DNA of 64,000 bases from Pseudomonas deceptionensis (GCF_900106095.1 NZ_FNUD01000002.1:2935501-2999500), one strand, 5' to 3'; counted from the stretch's first letter, positions 10,415-19,586 are shown. Program-made: numbers and translations. The notes: a model not told the origin generated them from the sequence alone.

Positions 10415-11449
10415 ATGCTCGTCACTCAACAACCTGTATTGCGTCGTTTCTGGTATGCCCTGATGCCCGTGTCTGCCCTGGAGGCTGGCCCGCAACCGTT
10501 CACCTTGCTCGGTGAACGGGTGGTGCTGTTTATGGGCCGACAAGGCCCGGTGGCGCTGGCCGATCGCTGTTGCCACCGCACTGCTCAACTGTCCAGGGGC
10601 TGGGTAGAGGATGGCGTGATTGTGTGCGGCTATCACGGCTGGCGCTACGACCAGACCGGCGCCTGTGTGTGCATTCCGCAGCAGGCCGATGGGGCACCTA
10701 TCCCCGTCGGGGCCAGAACCACGGCCTATCACTGTCAGGAGAAATACGGCTACGTGTGGGTATGCCTTGATGAACCTTTGCAGCCCATTCCTGTGTTCGA
10801 AGAGGACGGTGCGCCGGCCTACCGCAGGATCTTCCAGTTCTACGAGCAGTGGAAAACCAGCCCACTCCGATTTATGGAAAACTCCTTCGATAACTCGCAC
10901 TTTTCCTTCGTGCATAAAGCCAACTTCGGGATGCTCAATCAGCCAAAGCCATCCAAGTATGAGTTTGTGAAGAAAGAGTGGGGGTTTGAAGCCGAAACCA
11001 TTGTGCCCATCAACAACCCGCCAGCCGGGCACCGGATTACCGGCAGTGATGCGCCGACCACCACCCGGCACCTGTTCAATCGCTGGGACCTGCCGTTCGT
11101 AAGGCGTTTTGGTTGCACTTACCCTGACAGCGGCGTGCATCACATCATCTATAACTGCGCCACGCCGATTGACGACAAAACTATCCAGTTAGTGCAGTGG
11201 TTGTATCGCAACGACACGGAAGCCGAGTGCACCAGCGCCGAATTGATTGCCTGGGATGCGCCAATTACCCGCGAGGACCAGGACATTCTCGAAGCGACTG
11301 ACTACGACGCGTGCGTCGATACGCGGCGGCGGGTGGAGTTCCATATGGAGTCCGACAAGCCGGGGCTGATCATGCGCAAAATGCTGTTTGATCTGCTGCA
11401 GGCCCACGGTGAAGAGGAGCAATTCCGTCCCGCAGGAGCAGCACTATGA
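10415..11449 (+). CDS. Rieske non-heme iron oxygenase, VanA-like single-component type
   Basis: The 344-residue protein has a Rieske 2Fe-2S centre with C52-x-H54 and C71-x2-H74 (CCHRTAQLS ... CGYHGWRYD). The mononuclear iron motif D-x2-H-x4-H follows in ENSFDNSHFSFVH (about 156-168). The size and order fit oxygenase subunits that demethylate or hydroxylate aromatic or heterocyclic compounds and need a separate reductase, which is not encoded nearby. GAGGAAC precedes ATG 10415. The stop overlaps the start of the ATPase gene (ATGA). With the downstream amidohydrolase, an N-heterocycle such as a purine or triazine derivative is a plausible substrate; this is inference. Confidence 0.85.
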   Translation: MLVTQQPVLRRFWYALMPVSALEAGPQPFTLLGERVVLFMGRQGPVALADRCCHRTAQLSRGWVEDGVIVCGYHGWRYDQTGACVCIPQQADGAPIPVGARTTAYHCQEKYGYVWVCLDEPLQPIPVFEEDGAPAYRRIFQFYEQWKTSPLRFMENSFDNSHFSFVHKANFGMLNQPKPSKYEFVKKEWGFEAETIVPINNPPAGHRITGSDAPTTTRHLFNRWDLPFVRRFGCTYPDSGVHHIIYNCATPIDDKTIQLVQWLYRNDTEAECTSAELIAWDAPITREDQDILEATDYDACVDTRRRVEFHMESDKPGLIMRKMLFDLLQAHGEEEQFRPAGAAL

Positions 11450-12288
11450 ACGCCGCCCTGCACATGGAACGTCCTCAGGCAGGCGTGCAACCTCCGGTAT
11501 TGCTGGCTAATCAGGTTGAAAAAACCTACAGCAACGGCACGCATGCCCTGCAACGCTTGAAGTTGAGTATCGGCCGTGGTGAGTTCGTCTCGCTGCTCGG
11601 CCCCTCAGGCTGCGGCAAAAGCACGTTGCTCAAGATGTTTGCCGGGTTGGAGCAACCCAGCGCAGGCCATGTGCGCTGGTGGGGCAAGGGCGACATTCGC
11701 CAGGCCGAAGCTGAGCAAAAAATGGCCATGGTGTTCCAGGAAGCAACACTGATGCCCTGGGCCACCCTCGCGGCGAATGTCAGCCTGCCGCTGGACCTTT
11801 GCGGTGTGCCCGTTGCAGAGCGCGGGCCTCGTGTGCAGGCGGCGCTTGATCGGGTGGGCCTCGGCGAGTTTGCCGAGGCCTATCCACGGGAACTGTCGGG
11901 TGGCATGCAGATGCGTGCTTCGATTGCTCGCGCTCTGGTCACCGAACCGAATGTGTTGCTGATGGACGAACCCTTCGGAGCATTGGATGAGTTCACCCGC
12001 AACCGCCTCGACAGCGATTTGCGTGTGCTGTGGGTCGAGCGCGACCTGACGGTGGTGTTTGTCACGCACAGTATTTATGAGGCGGTATTTCTGTCATCGC
12101 GGGTGGTGGTGATGGGCGCGCGTCCGGGGCGAGTGCTGGCGGATGTGGCGATCGAGGGTCCGACTGTGCGTGACGAAGCGTTTCGTACCTCGACCGGGTT
12201 TATCGCCCAGTGCGCGCAGTTGTCTGCGCTGCTGGCACAGGCCAATGGTGAAATGGGTGCTCAAGGAGGCGTGGCATATGGACACTGA
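11446..12288 (+). CDS. ABC transporter ATP-binding protein (SsuB/TauB/ThiZ-type)
   Basis: The 280-residue ATPase carries Walker A GPSGCGKST, Q-loop MVFQEATLMPWAT, signature LSGGMQMRASIARAL and Walker B VLLMDEPFGALD. These are typical of the nitrate/sulfonate/taurine/pyrimidine-precursor group that pairs with NMT1-like binding proteins. It starts inside the oxygenase stop codon and overlaps the permease gene by 11 bases, so translation is probably coupled. It energises import through the permease at 12278. Confidence 0.9.
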   Translation: MNAALHMERPQAGVQPPVLLANQVEKTYSNGTHALQRLKLSIGRGEFVSLLGPSGCGKSTLLKMFAGLEQPSAGHVRWWGKGDIRQAEAEQKMAMVFQEATLMPWATLAANVSLPLDLCGVPVAERGPRVQAALDRVGLGEFAEAYPRELSGGMQMRASIARALVTEPNVLLMDEPFGALDEFTRNRLDSDLRVLWVERDLTVVFVTHSIYEAVFLSSRVVVMGARPGRVLADVAIEGPTVRDEAFRTSTGFIAQCAQLSALLAQANGEMGAQGGVAYGH

Positions 12289-13081
12289 ACCCAAGGCGTG
12301 GATGGCCAATCCGGCGTTGCAGAAAATCCTCGCGCCGTTGCTGGTGGGCGCTCTGCTATTGGGGCTTTGGCAATTGCTGTGCGTGGGGTTGAACGTGCCT
12401 GTGTATTTGGTACCGAGCCCGCTGGATATCGGCCAAACGCTGATTCAGGACGGGCCGCTGCTGATGGGCGCGTTGTGGGTCACGCTGAAGATCACGTTTC
12501 TGTCGTTTGCCTTGGCCGTGGTGTTGGGAGTGATGGCAGCCTTTGTGTTTGTGCAAAGCCGATGGCTTGAAGCCAGCCTGTTTCCTTACGCGATCCTGTT
12601 GCAGGTGACCCCCGTGGTGGCAATTGCGCCGCTGATTATTATTTGGGTCAGCAACACCACGTTGGCCCTGGTGATTTGCGCCACGCTGGTGACGGTGTTC
12701 CCCGTGATTTCCAATACCGTGCTGGGCTTGCGCAGCGTTAATCCGGGGTTGCTCAACCTGTTTAAGCTCAACCGGGCAGGACGCTGGCAAACCTTGTGGC
12801 GCCTGCGCATCCCCAGTGCCTTGCCGTATTTTTTTGGTGGTTTACGCATCGCCAGCGGGCTGGCGCTGATTGGCGCAGTGGTGGCCGAGTTTGTCGCGGG
12901 CACGGGTGGCACGGGCGCGGGTTTGGCGTATCAGATTTTGCAGGCTGGATTTCAACTGAACATCCCGCGGCTGTTTGCAGCGCTGGTGTTAATTGCCATG
13001 ACGGGCATTCTGCTGTTCAGCCTGATGGCCGTACTGGCGAAAATGTGCATGGGGCACTGGCACGAAAGTGAGCAGGGTTAA
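12278..13081 (+). CDS. ABC transporter permease (SsuC/TauC-type)
   Basis: This 267-residue protein has about six membrane segments and a BPD_transp_1 permease domain. The EAA loop region reads FKLNRAGRWQTLWRLRIPSA. ATG 12278 (MDTEPKAW) follows AAGGAGG and starts before the ATPase stop. An upstream extension of the same frame overlaps the ATPase and is rejected. It would form the homodimeric channel of the importer with the proteins at 9348 and 11446. Confidence 0.9.
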   Translation: MDTEPKAWMANPALQKILAPLLVGALLLGLWQLLCVGLNVPVYLVPSPLDIGQTLIQDGPLLMGALWVTLKITFLSFALAVVLGVMAAFVFVQSRWLEASLFPYAILLQVTPVVAIAPLIIIWVSNTTLALVICATLVTVFPVISNTVLGLRSVNPGLLNLFKLNRAGRWQTLWRLRIPSALPYFFGGLRIASGLALIGAVVAEFVAGTGGTGAGLAYQILQAGFQLNIPRLFAALVLIAMTGILLFSLMAVLAKMCMGHWHESEQG

Positions 13082-13105
13082 CCGATGACAGGGAGTAAGA
13101 ATGCG

Positions 13106-14533
13106 ATGACGGCTGACACCTCTTGCTTGATCCGCAATGCCGTGCATGTGCTGACCGGGTTGCGCGGCGCCGCAGCCCGGCACCACGGGCCGGATATCCG
13201 TGTGCTGGATGGGCGCATAGTGGCGATGGGTGCGCTGACACCTTTGCCCGGCGAAACCCGGATTGATGCCCGTGATTGCGTGGTGTACCCGGCGTGGGTC
13301 AATACGCATCATCATTTGTTTCAATCATTGCTCAAGGGTGAGCCCGGGGGGGTGAATCAGAGCCTGACACCTTGGCTCGCCGCCACGCCCTACCGTTATC
13401 GCGGTGCCTTTGATGAACACAGTTTCCGGCTTGCCGCGCGTATTGGCCTGATCGAGCTGCTGCGCTCGGGCTGCGCGACGGTGGCCGATCATCACTACCT
13501 GTACTACCCCGGAATGCCCTATGACAGCGCGGCGATTTTATTCGAGGAGGCCGACAAGCTCGGCATGCGCTTTGTGTTGTGTCGCGGTGGCGGCACCCAG
13601 ACCCGGCAGTTGGAAGCCGACTTGCCACAGGCGTTACGCCCCGAAAAGCTCGACGACTATCTGGCGGATGTCGAACGTCTTGTGGGGCTGTATCACGATC
13701 CGGCGCCGGATGCCTTTCGCCGTGTGGTGATGGCGCCGACCACTACCTTGCATTCAACCACTGCGCATGAGCTGCGGGAAATCGCGAGGGCGGGGCGGCG
13801 GTGGGGGTTGCGTTTGCACAGTCATTTGTCCGAAACCGTCGATTATCTGGATGCGGCCAGGGCAAAGTTCGACATGACCCCGGTGCAGTTTTGCGCCGAG
13901 CACGATTGGTTGGGGGCGGATGTATGGTTTGCGCACTTGGTGAAGTTGCTCCCTGAAGAGATTCGCCTGTTGGGCCAGACCGGGACCGGCATCGCCCATT
14001 GCCCGCAAAGCAATGGGCGGTTGGGCAGTGGTATTGCCGACATCGTGGCGCTGGAAGCAGCCGGGGTGCCGATTTCCATTGGCGTCGATGGCGCAGCCTC
14101 CAATGAGGCGGCGGACATGCAGTCCGAGGCCCACGCGGCATGGCTGCTGCAACGCGCACGCAAGGGCGAGCAGGCCCGGCCGCGTTATGCCGGGGGCACA
14201 TTCGAAGGCGGCGCCGATGCCGCCAGCATTGAAGACGTGGTGCGCTGGGGCACGGCGGGTGGTGCTCATGTCCTGGGGTTGCCTGCGGTAGGCACTTTGG
14301 CGGTGGGGCAGGCGGCAGATATCGCGATTTACCGATTGGATGACCCGCGTTATTTCGGCTTGCATGACCCGGCGATTGGCCCGGTCGCGTGCGGTGGGCG
14401 AGCGAGCTTGAAAGCGTTGCTGATCGGTGGCCGGCAAGTGGTGACGGATGATCGGATACCGGGGCTGGACATGGCTGAGCTGGGGCGCGAAGCAGCGAAA
14501 GCGGTGCTCGATTTACAGCGTCGGGCGGGTTAA
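13106..14533 (+). CDS. Amidohydrolase, 8-oxoguanine/isocytosine deaminase-like (AtzB/TrzN subfamily)
   Basis: The product (475 residues from ATG 13106, which has GGGAG ten bases upstream; ATG 13085 is an in-frame alternative) is an ATZ/TRZ-type metal hydrolase. The N-terminal metal motif is WVNTHHHLFQ. LLRSGCATVADHHYLY matches the block typical of bacterial 8-oxoguanine deaminases. The histidine in RLHSHLSET and the metal aspartate in SIGVDGAASNE are present. Such enzymes remove an amino or halide group from purines, pyrimidines or s-triazines. As the last gene of the transporter/oxygenase operon, it suggests that the imported ring is hydroxylated or demethylated and deaminated. The exact substrate is unknown. 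Confidence 0.82.
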   Translation: MTADTSCLIRNAVHVLTGLRGAAARHHGPDIRVLDGRIVAMGALTPLPGETRIDARDCVVYPAWVNTHHHLFQSLLKGEPGGVNQSLTPWLAATPYRYRGAFDEHSFRLAARIGLIELLRSGCATVADHHYLYYPGMPYDSAAILFEEADKLGMRFVLCRGGGTQTRQLEADLPQALRPEKLDDYLADVERLVGLYHDPAPDAFRRVVMAPTTTLHSTTAHELREIARAGRRWGLRLHSHLSETVDYLDAARAKFDMTPVQFCAEHDWLGADVWFAHLVKLLPEEIRLLGQTGTGIAHCPQSNGRLGSGIADIVALEAAGVPISIGVDGAASNEAADMQSEAHAAWLLQRARKGEQARPRYAGGTFEGGADAASIEDVVRWGTAGGAHVLGLPAVGTLAVGQAADIAIYRLDDPRYFGLHDPAIGPVACGGRASLKALLIGGRQVVTDDRIPGLDMAELGREAAKAVLDLQRRAG

Positions 14534-14555
14534 TGCTCCAGCCCCACAGGAGCGC

Positions 14556-15587
14556 TTAGGTCAAAAACTGTCGAATCAGCTGCGGGGTATACCCGGTCCA
14601 GCGTTTTAGTGCGCGGCGAAAGTTGGCCGGGTCGCTGAAGTTGAGGTAATCGGCCACCGCCTCGTTGCTCAGCCCCTTGATCTGGTACAGGTACAGCGCC
14701 ATATGCTTGCGCGCCTGGTCCTGCTGGGCCTGGAAGTGCGTACCGTGCTTGTTCAGTTTGCGCTTGAGGGTGGCCTGGCTCATTGAAAAATGCTGCGCCG
14801 CCTGCTCAAGGCTGGGGGCGTGCTGCGCATTGTCGCGCAGGTACACATACAGCCGGTCCAGCAGGCTGGCGCTGAACCCCAGGTCGTGCAACTGCCCCTG
14901 CGCCTGTTGGTAGGCCACCTGCCGGGCAATGGCCGAGGCATTGGGCCAGGGACGGGTCAGGTACTCGCGGGGCAGGCGCATCAGGTTCAGCTGCGCGTCA
15001 AATTGAGTGTTTTCCCCCAGGTGTACCCAGTACTGCTCCACATAACGCGGCTCGGCATGGCTGAAGCTGCATTCCCATGGCAGGCGCTCGCCGCTGAGCC
15101 ACTGACTCATCGCCTTCAGGGCCGTCATGCTGGCTTCCACGACAAAGCGCAGTTGCTCACGGGCGCCGCAACTGTCGAGCCAGTACACGTAGGCGTATTT
15201 GTCGTCCAGCAACAGACGCGGCGTCAGCAAGGGGCTGAGCAGGGCCCTATGGTGGATCAGGGTTTCCAGTGCCTGATGCAGATTCTGGGCCTGTTGCAGG
15301 GCGTGGCTGGCGGGGCCGTAATGCCCCGGCCACAGACGCTGGCCAAACAGGAAACTGCTGTCATCGGCTTCGAGCAGGCGCTGTGCGTTGGCAATCAGAT
15401 CAAAGCACTGCTGCGGGCTGAGTCGCGTGTGCCCGGCCACAATATCGTCGTAAAACAGCCCGGTGCCGCGCAGCAGGCGATGGCTGTCGATATCCCGGGA
15501 CAGTGCCAGATCAATCAGCGCTGCAGGCTGGTAATGCCCGGCGATAAAACGGCTGTCGGCTTCGTACCACGGGGCATCGAGGGTCAT
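14556..15587 (-). CDS. AraC-family transcriptional regulator
   Basis: The 343-residue protein has an N-terminal ligand-sensing domain of the Arabinose_bd type (as in OruR/ArgR-like AraC proteins). The C-terminal double helix-turn-helix is at about 235-343 (LEQAAQHFSMSQATLKRKLN, then IKGLSNEAVADYLNFSDPAN and FRRALKRWTGYTPQ). It converges on the amidohydrolase gene. Its ATG overlaps the stop of the GGDEF gene (ATGA at 15584-15587), so the two are co-translated. The regulated target cannot be read; the neighbouring catabolic operon is one candidate. Confidence 0.88.
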   Translation of the reverse strand: MTLDAPWYEADSRFIAGHYQPAALIDLALSRDIDSHRLLRGTGLFYDDIVAGHTRLSPQQCFDLIANAQRLLEADDSSFLFGQRLWPGHYGPASHALQQAQNLHQALETLIHHRALLSPLLTPRLLLDDKYAYVYWLDSCGAREQLRFVVEASMTALKAMSQWLSGERLPWECSFSHAEPRYVEQYWVHLGENTQFDAQLNLMRLPREYLTRPWPNASAIARQVAYQQAQGQLHDLGFSASLLDRLYVYLRDNAQHAPSLEQAAQHFSMSQATLKRKLNKHGTHFQAQQDQARKHMALYLYQIKGLSNEAVADYLNFSDPANFRRALKRWTGYTPQLIRQFLT

Positions 15588-16519
15588 GCCCGTTTGCTCC
15601 GGGGCGGCTTGGCGCGCACCAGCGCCAGGTTCAGACGTTTGAGCAGTTCATCGGGTGTCTCATTGAGGGCCATCACCACGGCGGTGCTGGCCGACAGGTA
15701 CACCCGCTCACCATGCTGGCGGGTCTTGTGGGCCAGGCTCTGGACGGCCTGTTGCAGCTCCAGCGACAGCAGACGGGCCTGGCTTTCGCCGGTATTGGGC
15801 AGCACCACCACAAAGCGGTCGCCGGCCAGTCGGCAGAGCAAGTCGTGACGGCGCAGGTTGAGCAGCAGTAACTGGCTCAGGGCTTGCAGCACGGCGTCAC
15901 CTTCAGGGTGGCCGTAGTGCTGATTGACCGCAGTAAAGTCGTCGATATCCAGCGCCAGAAGTGACAGCGGCTGTTGTTGCTCAAGGCTTTGGTTCAGGCA
16001 GTCGCTGACCTGGCGCTTGAGGTACTCGGCGCCGCCCAGCGGGGTCAGCTTGTCGAACAGGCGATGCTCGCGAAACACCCGCTCGCGCTTCTCCATTTGC
16101 TGGTTAATGGCCTGCTGTTCGCGGTGCCAGTGGAACAGGCCGACAGTCAGCAAAATCATGCCGACAGGCATGGGGCCCGACTCGATCCAGTGATCCCAGC
16201 CGATGTGCTTGGGCAGGCGGATGAATTCGTCCAGCACGTCGATCCACCAGGAAAAAAACATGAAGCACAAACCGCTTGCCAGGTAGTTGGTGACCCGCCC
16301 GGTCGGTCGGCTTTTAAGCACCAGGCCCAGCCAGAACAGCATAAACAGGGCTGTGCCGCCTTCGCCGACTATATCCAGCCATTGCCATTCGCTGAAGGTT
16401 TTGGGCGTACCGAAGGCCAGGTTAAGCAGCAGCCCGAGATGGGTCGCCAGCACGAGTGACGCAAGCTTCCAGCGATGATGTTGAAGAACGTTTAACCAGG
16501 TCATGAAAGCTCTACCCAT
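15584..16519 (-). CDS. Membrane GGDEF-domain protein with degenerate active site
   Basis: From ATG 16519 the product is 311 residues; ATG 16504 is an alternative start. Four hydrophobic segments (about 18-36, 48-68, 77-97 and 115-131) are followed by a linker and a GGDEF domain beginning with DKLTPLGG (156-163). The metal aspartate in LALDIDDF (D191) is present. The signature is AGDRF (232-236) instead of GGDEF, with Gly to Ala and Glu to Arg. The inhibitory-site RxxD is intact as R223-RH-D226, five residues before the signature. Diguanylate cyclase activity is therefore unlikely, and c-di-GMP sensing is plausible. It is the first gene of a two-gene unit with the AraC regulator. Confidence 0.88.
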   Translation of the reverse strand: MGRAFMTWLNVLQHHRWKLASLVLATHLGLLLNLAFGTPKTFSEWQWLDIVGEGGTALFMLFWLGLVLKSRPTGRVTNYLASGLCFMFFSWWIDVLDEFIRLPKHIGWDHWIESGPMPVGMILLTVGLFHWHREQQAINQQMEKRERVFREHRLFDKLTPLGGAEYLKRQVSDCLNQSLEQQQPLSLLALDIDDFTAVNQHYGHPEGDAVLQALSQLLLLNLRRHDLLCRLAGDRFVVVLPNTGESQARLLSLELQQAVQSLAHKTRQHGERVYLSASTAVVMALNETPDELLKRLNLALVRAKPPRSKRA

Positions 16520-16631
16520 ACGTATTACCGGTCAGCAGAACAGAGGTGTGTGACAGCGATATGACGGGGTGTGCGGGTCAAATCAGCTCAGGTGTCTTGA
16601 GCAAAAAAGGCCCAAACAAGCACTCTGCTTT

Positions 16632-16736
16632 TGTAGCCGCTGCCGCAGGCTGCGATGGGGAGCGAAGCGCCCCTGCGTTTATGGAGACAAAGGCAAGGCC
16701 CTGCGGGCCTTATCGCAGCCTGCGGCAGCGGCTACA
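16632..16736. repeat. Composite palindromic element, 25-bp perfect arms
   Basis: The arms at 16632-16656 and 16712-16736 (starting TGTAGCCGCTGCCGCAGG) are exact reverse complements over 25 bases. Inside are two smaller hairpins: GGGG-agcgaagcg-CCCC and AAGGCC-ctgcg-GGCCTT. The same architecture with different stem sequence occurs at 23531-23638. It is a mobile or REPIN-like Pseudomonas intergenic element. Confidence 0.8.
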
Positions 16737-16827
16737 GGTTTGAGAGCGATTTGCGCAGGAGTCATATCAGCTCATTTGCGCCTGTTATACCGCTCAAAAC
16801 CCTCTGTTCCGGGCGTTTAGCCGAGCA

Positions 16828-16845
16828 CTGTCACCGCACTGTCAT
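16828..16845 (+). promoter_or_regulatory. PHO box (PhoB-binding site)
   Basis: CTGTCAC-cgca-CTGTCAT is an 18-base direct repeat with 11-base periodicity that matches the PhoB consensus almost perfectly (seven of seven in the second copy, six of seven in the first). It lies 77 bases before the TonB-dependent receptor start. This predicts induction of the receptor/phytase cluster under phosphate starvation. PhoB sites normally replace the -35 element. Confidence 0.85.
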
Positions 16846-16922
16846 TCACCGCCCCTAGCGTTCGCTCCCAAGTTGCCGGGCCATTTGCCCGGCCTGAAGT
16901 GCGTTTTTGGGGGAGGACAAAC

Positions 16923-19457
16923 ATGTACAAGTGTCGCAGCAGGGCGCAGTGGGTCGGCTTTACGTTCAGTGCATTGGCCCTGGCAATTGCCAGCGAGCGC
17001 CTGAGCGCCGCCGAGGCATCGGCCATTGGCGCCACCGAGCACGTAGAAGTGGTAGGGCAGGCTGTCAGCCTGGACAAGGCGCTCAAGCAGCAGCGCAATT
17101 CGGACAATATCGAAAGCGTGGTGCATGCCGATGGCGTGGCGCAGTTGCCTGATGCCAACGTCGCCGAAGCCGTGCAGCGCCTGCCCGGTATCAGCATTGA
17201 ACGCGACCAGGGCGAAGGCCGCTTTGTCAGCGTGCGCGGCCTGGGGCCGGACCTCAACACCGTGACCATCAACGGCACCCTGGTGCCGTCCCCGGAAAGC
17301 GCCCGCCGCGCCGTGGCGCTGGACGTATTGCCTTCGGAGCTGGTGCAGTCGCTGTCGGTGATTAAAACCCTGACCCCCGACATGGACGCCAACTCCCTGG
17401 GCGGCACGGTCGACGTGCGCAGCCTCTCGGCCTTCGACCATGAGGGCCTGTTCTACACCACCAGCACCGAGGCGGCCTATAACAAGAACAGCCATCAAAC
17501 CAGCCCCAAGGTATCGGGCGCCATCAGTGACCGCTTCAGCCTCGGCGACGGCGTCGACAACTTCGGTGTAGCGGCCGCCCTGAGCTGGAACAAGCGCGAC
17601 TTCCGTTCTGATAACGTCGAAACCGGCGGCGACTGGGATTTCACCGATGGCGCGCGACTGAACAGTTTCGAGCAGCGCATCTATGACATCAGCCGCGAGC
17701 GTACCGGCGGCGGTCTGAACTTCGATTACAAACCCGACGACGACACCAGCCTGTACCTGCGCACGCTGTACAGCCGCTTCAAGGACAGCGAAACCCGCAA
17801 CTCCACCGCCATCGAGTTTGCCAACCCCCAGGCCGAGGGCGAGGTGGGCAAAACCAAGACCAAGCGCAAGCTCAAACAGCGCGAAGAAACCCAGGAAATC
17901 CAGTCATACGTGTTCGGCGGCGAACGCATGATGGGGTTGTGGACGCTCAGCGGGCAGGCCGGGTACAGCAAGTCCAGCGAAGACAGCCCCGGGCACATTG
18001 CCGGCGCCACGTTCAAAGGCAACTCCAGCATTGGTGACGGTGGTTTTTATGACACCGAAAAACCGCGCCCCATCATTGGCTCGGGTTTTTATGACCCGGC
18101 CAACTTCGCCCTCGACAAGGTGGACTGGGAAGAACAAAACACCCAGGACACGGAAAAAAATATCCGCCTGGACCTGGCCCGCGACTATGACGTGCAAGGC
18201 TATGCCTCCCAGGTCAAATTCGGCGGCAAGGTCAGCCGGCGCAACAAGGACAACGACCTCAATGCCTGGGTCTACAAGGACTTTTCGGACCTGGGGTATA
18301 CCGACGATCAGCTCAACCTCGACCGGTTCGACAAGGGCAACCTGCATTACAACCTCGGCCAGTTCGGCCCGGGCATCAGTGGCGGGGCGATCAAGGACCT
18401 GATTGGCGGGCTGAACCCCAACGACTACTACGATGAGCAGGAGTCGCGGGCCAATGACTTCACCATGCGCGAAGACATCAACTCGGCGTACCTGATGAAC
18501 ACCGTCGATGTCGATGACTGGCGCTTTATCGCCGGCATGCGCTACGAAGGCACTGAGTTCGAAGCCAAGGGCACCGGTGTGCGTGATGGCGTGTTCGAAG
18601 CCCAGGACACCAAGCGTGATTATCACCACTGGTTGCCGGGCCTGCATGCGCGCTACCAGTTGGCGAAAAACACCCAGGTGCGCGCCGCCTGGACCAACGC
18701 CGTGGTGCGTCCGACCTTCGGCCAGCTGGCGCCGGGTTTCGTGATCGACGATGACGTGGCGGAGTTCGGCAACCCCAACCTCAAACCGCTGGAGTCGAGC
18801 AACTTCGACCTCGGGATAGAACACTTCATGGGGCAAGCGGGCACGGTGTCGGCGTTCCTCTTCTACAAGGACATCAAAAACTTCGTCTACAACACCGACC
18901 TGGCCGGCAGCGGCGAGTGGATCGATTTTACCGAAGCCCATAGCTACGCCAACGGCGACAGCGCCAAGCTCTACGGCCTGGAGCTGGCCTACTCGCAAAA
19001 ATTCGACTGGCTGCCGGCACCCTGGAACGGCGTCATCCTGGGGGCCAACACCACCTTCAGCCGTTCAAAAGCCAGCATCAAGGGCGTGGATGCAGCAACG
19101 GGGGCCAGCCTCAAGCGCGATATCGACTTGCCCAACCAGTCCAATACCGTGGGCAACCTGATGCTGGGCTGGGAAGACGACAAGCTGAGCCTGCGCCTGT
19201 CGGCCAACTACAAATCGGACTACCTCTACGAGCTGGCGGGGATCAACGACAAGGCCCATGACACCCATGTCGACGCCCAGACCTTTGTCGATTTCAGCGC
19301 CCGTTACTCCCTGACCAAAAACCTGCAAGTGAGCTTCGATGCACAGAACCTCACCGACCAGCCGTACTTCGTCTACAGCGGCAACAGCCGCTACAACAAC
19401 CAGTACGAAGAGTACGGCCCGACCTACTCGGTTGGCCTGACCTTCACCCATTTCTAA
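16923..19457 (+). CDS. TonB-dependent outer-membrane receptor, probably for phytate or its breakdown products
   Basis: The 844-residue protein has a signal peptide (about 1-31), a TonB-box-like EHVEVVG segment, and an N-terminal plug domain (ANVAEAVQRLPGISIERDQG, then VSVRGLGPDLNTVTINGTLV). A long beta barrel ends with the aromatic residues VGLTFTHF. The plug wording is that of the TonB-Xanth-Caul group. GGAGGA precedes ATG 16923; an upstream in-frame ATG at 16899 lacks such a site. It is controlled by a PHO box and followed by a phytase and a TonB-ExbB-ExbD set. The likely cargo is inositol phosphates, although a calcium- or metal-phytate complex is also possible. The cargo is inferred. Confidence 0.9.
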   Translation: MYKCRSRAQWVGFTFSALALAIASERLSAAEASAIGATEHVEVVGQAVSLDKALKQQRNSDNIESVVHADGVAQLPDANVAEAVQRLPGISIERDQGEGRFVSVRGLGPDLNTVTINGTLVPSPESARRAVALDVLPSELVQSLSVIKTLTPDMDANSLGGTVDVRSLSAFDHEGLFYTTSTEAAYNKNSHQTSPKVSGAISDRFSLGDGVDNFGVAAALSWNKRDFRSDNVETGGDWDFTDGARLNSFEQRIYDISRERTGGGLNFDYKPDDDTSLYLRTLYSRFKDSETRNSTAIEFANPQAEGEVGKTKTKRKLKQREETQEIQSYVFGGERMMGLWTLSGQAGYSKSSEDSPGHIAGATFKGNSSIGDGGFYDTEKPRPIIGSGFYDPANFALDKVDWEEQNTQDTEKNIRLDLARDYDVQGYASQVKFGGKVSRRNKDNDLNAWVYKDFSDLGYTDDQLNLDRFDKGNLHYNLGQFGPGISGGAIKDLIGGLNPNDYYDEQESRANDFTMREDINSAYLMNTVDVDDWRFIAGMRYEGTEFEAKGTGVRDGVFEAQDTKRDYHHWLPGLHARYQLAKNTQVRAAWTNAVVRPTFGQLAPGFVIDDDVAEFGNPNLKPLESSNFDLGIEHFMGQAGTVSAFLFYKDIKNFVYNTDLAGSGEWIDFTEAHSYANGDSAKLYGLELAYSQKFDWLPAPWNGVILGANTTFSRSKASIKGVDAATGASLKRDIDLPNQSNTVGNLMLGWEDDKLSLRLSANYKSDYLYELAGINDKAHDTHVDAQTFVDFSARYSLTKNLQVSFDAQNLTDQPYFVYSGNSRYNNQYEEYGPTYSVGLTFTHF

Positions 19458-19473
19458 ACGTTCGCAGCCCCCT

Positions 19474-19541
19474 GTGGGAGCGAGCCTGCTCGCGAAGATC
19501 GTAAGCGATGCCGAGGCCCTCGCGAGCAGGCTCGCTCCCAC
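19474..19541. repeat. REP pair (REPIN)
   Basis: Arms at 19474-19495 and 19520-19541 (GTGGGAGCGAGCCTGCTCGC...) are perfect 22-base inverted copies separated by 24 bases. The element lies between the receptor and phytase genes. It may stabilise or attenuate the message between them. Confidence 0.85.
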
Positions 19542-19586
19542 TGAAAGACCGTGCTTTTTTTGAACAGAATTCAGGATTGATCACTC

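Larger units (their letters stand above)
16520..16922. other. 403-base intergenic region between divergent genes
   Basis: The region holds a composite hairpin repeat (16632-16736) and a PHO box (16828-16845), both listed separately. The remainder shows no convincing gene. The promoter of the minus-strand GGDEF gene must lie near 16525-16600, but no clear boxes are visible. Confidence 0.5.

Noticed and set aside
12143..12277. N-terminal extension of the permease inside the ATPase gene
   Set aside because: The extra residues have no membrane-protein character, and a good Shine-Dalgarno site points to ATG 12278.
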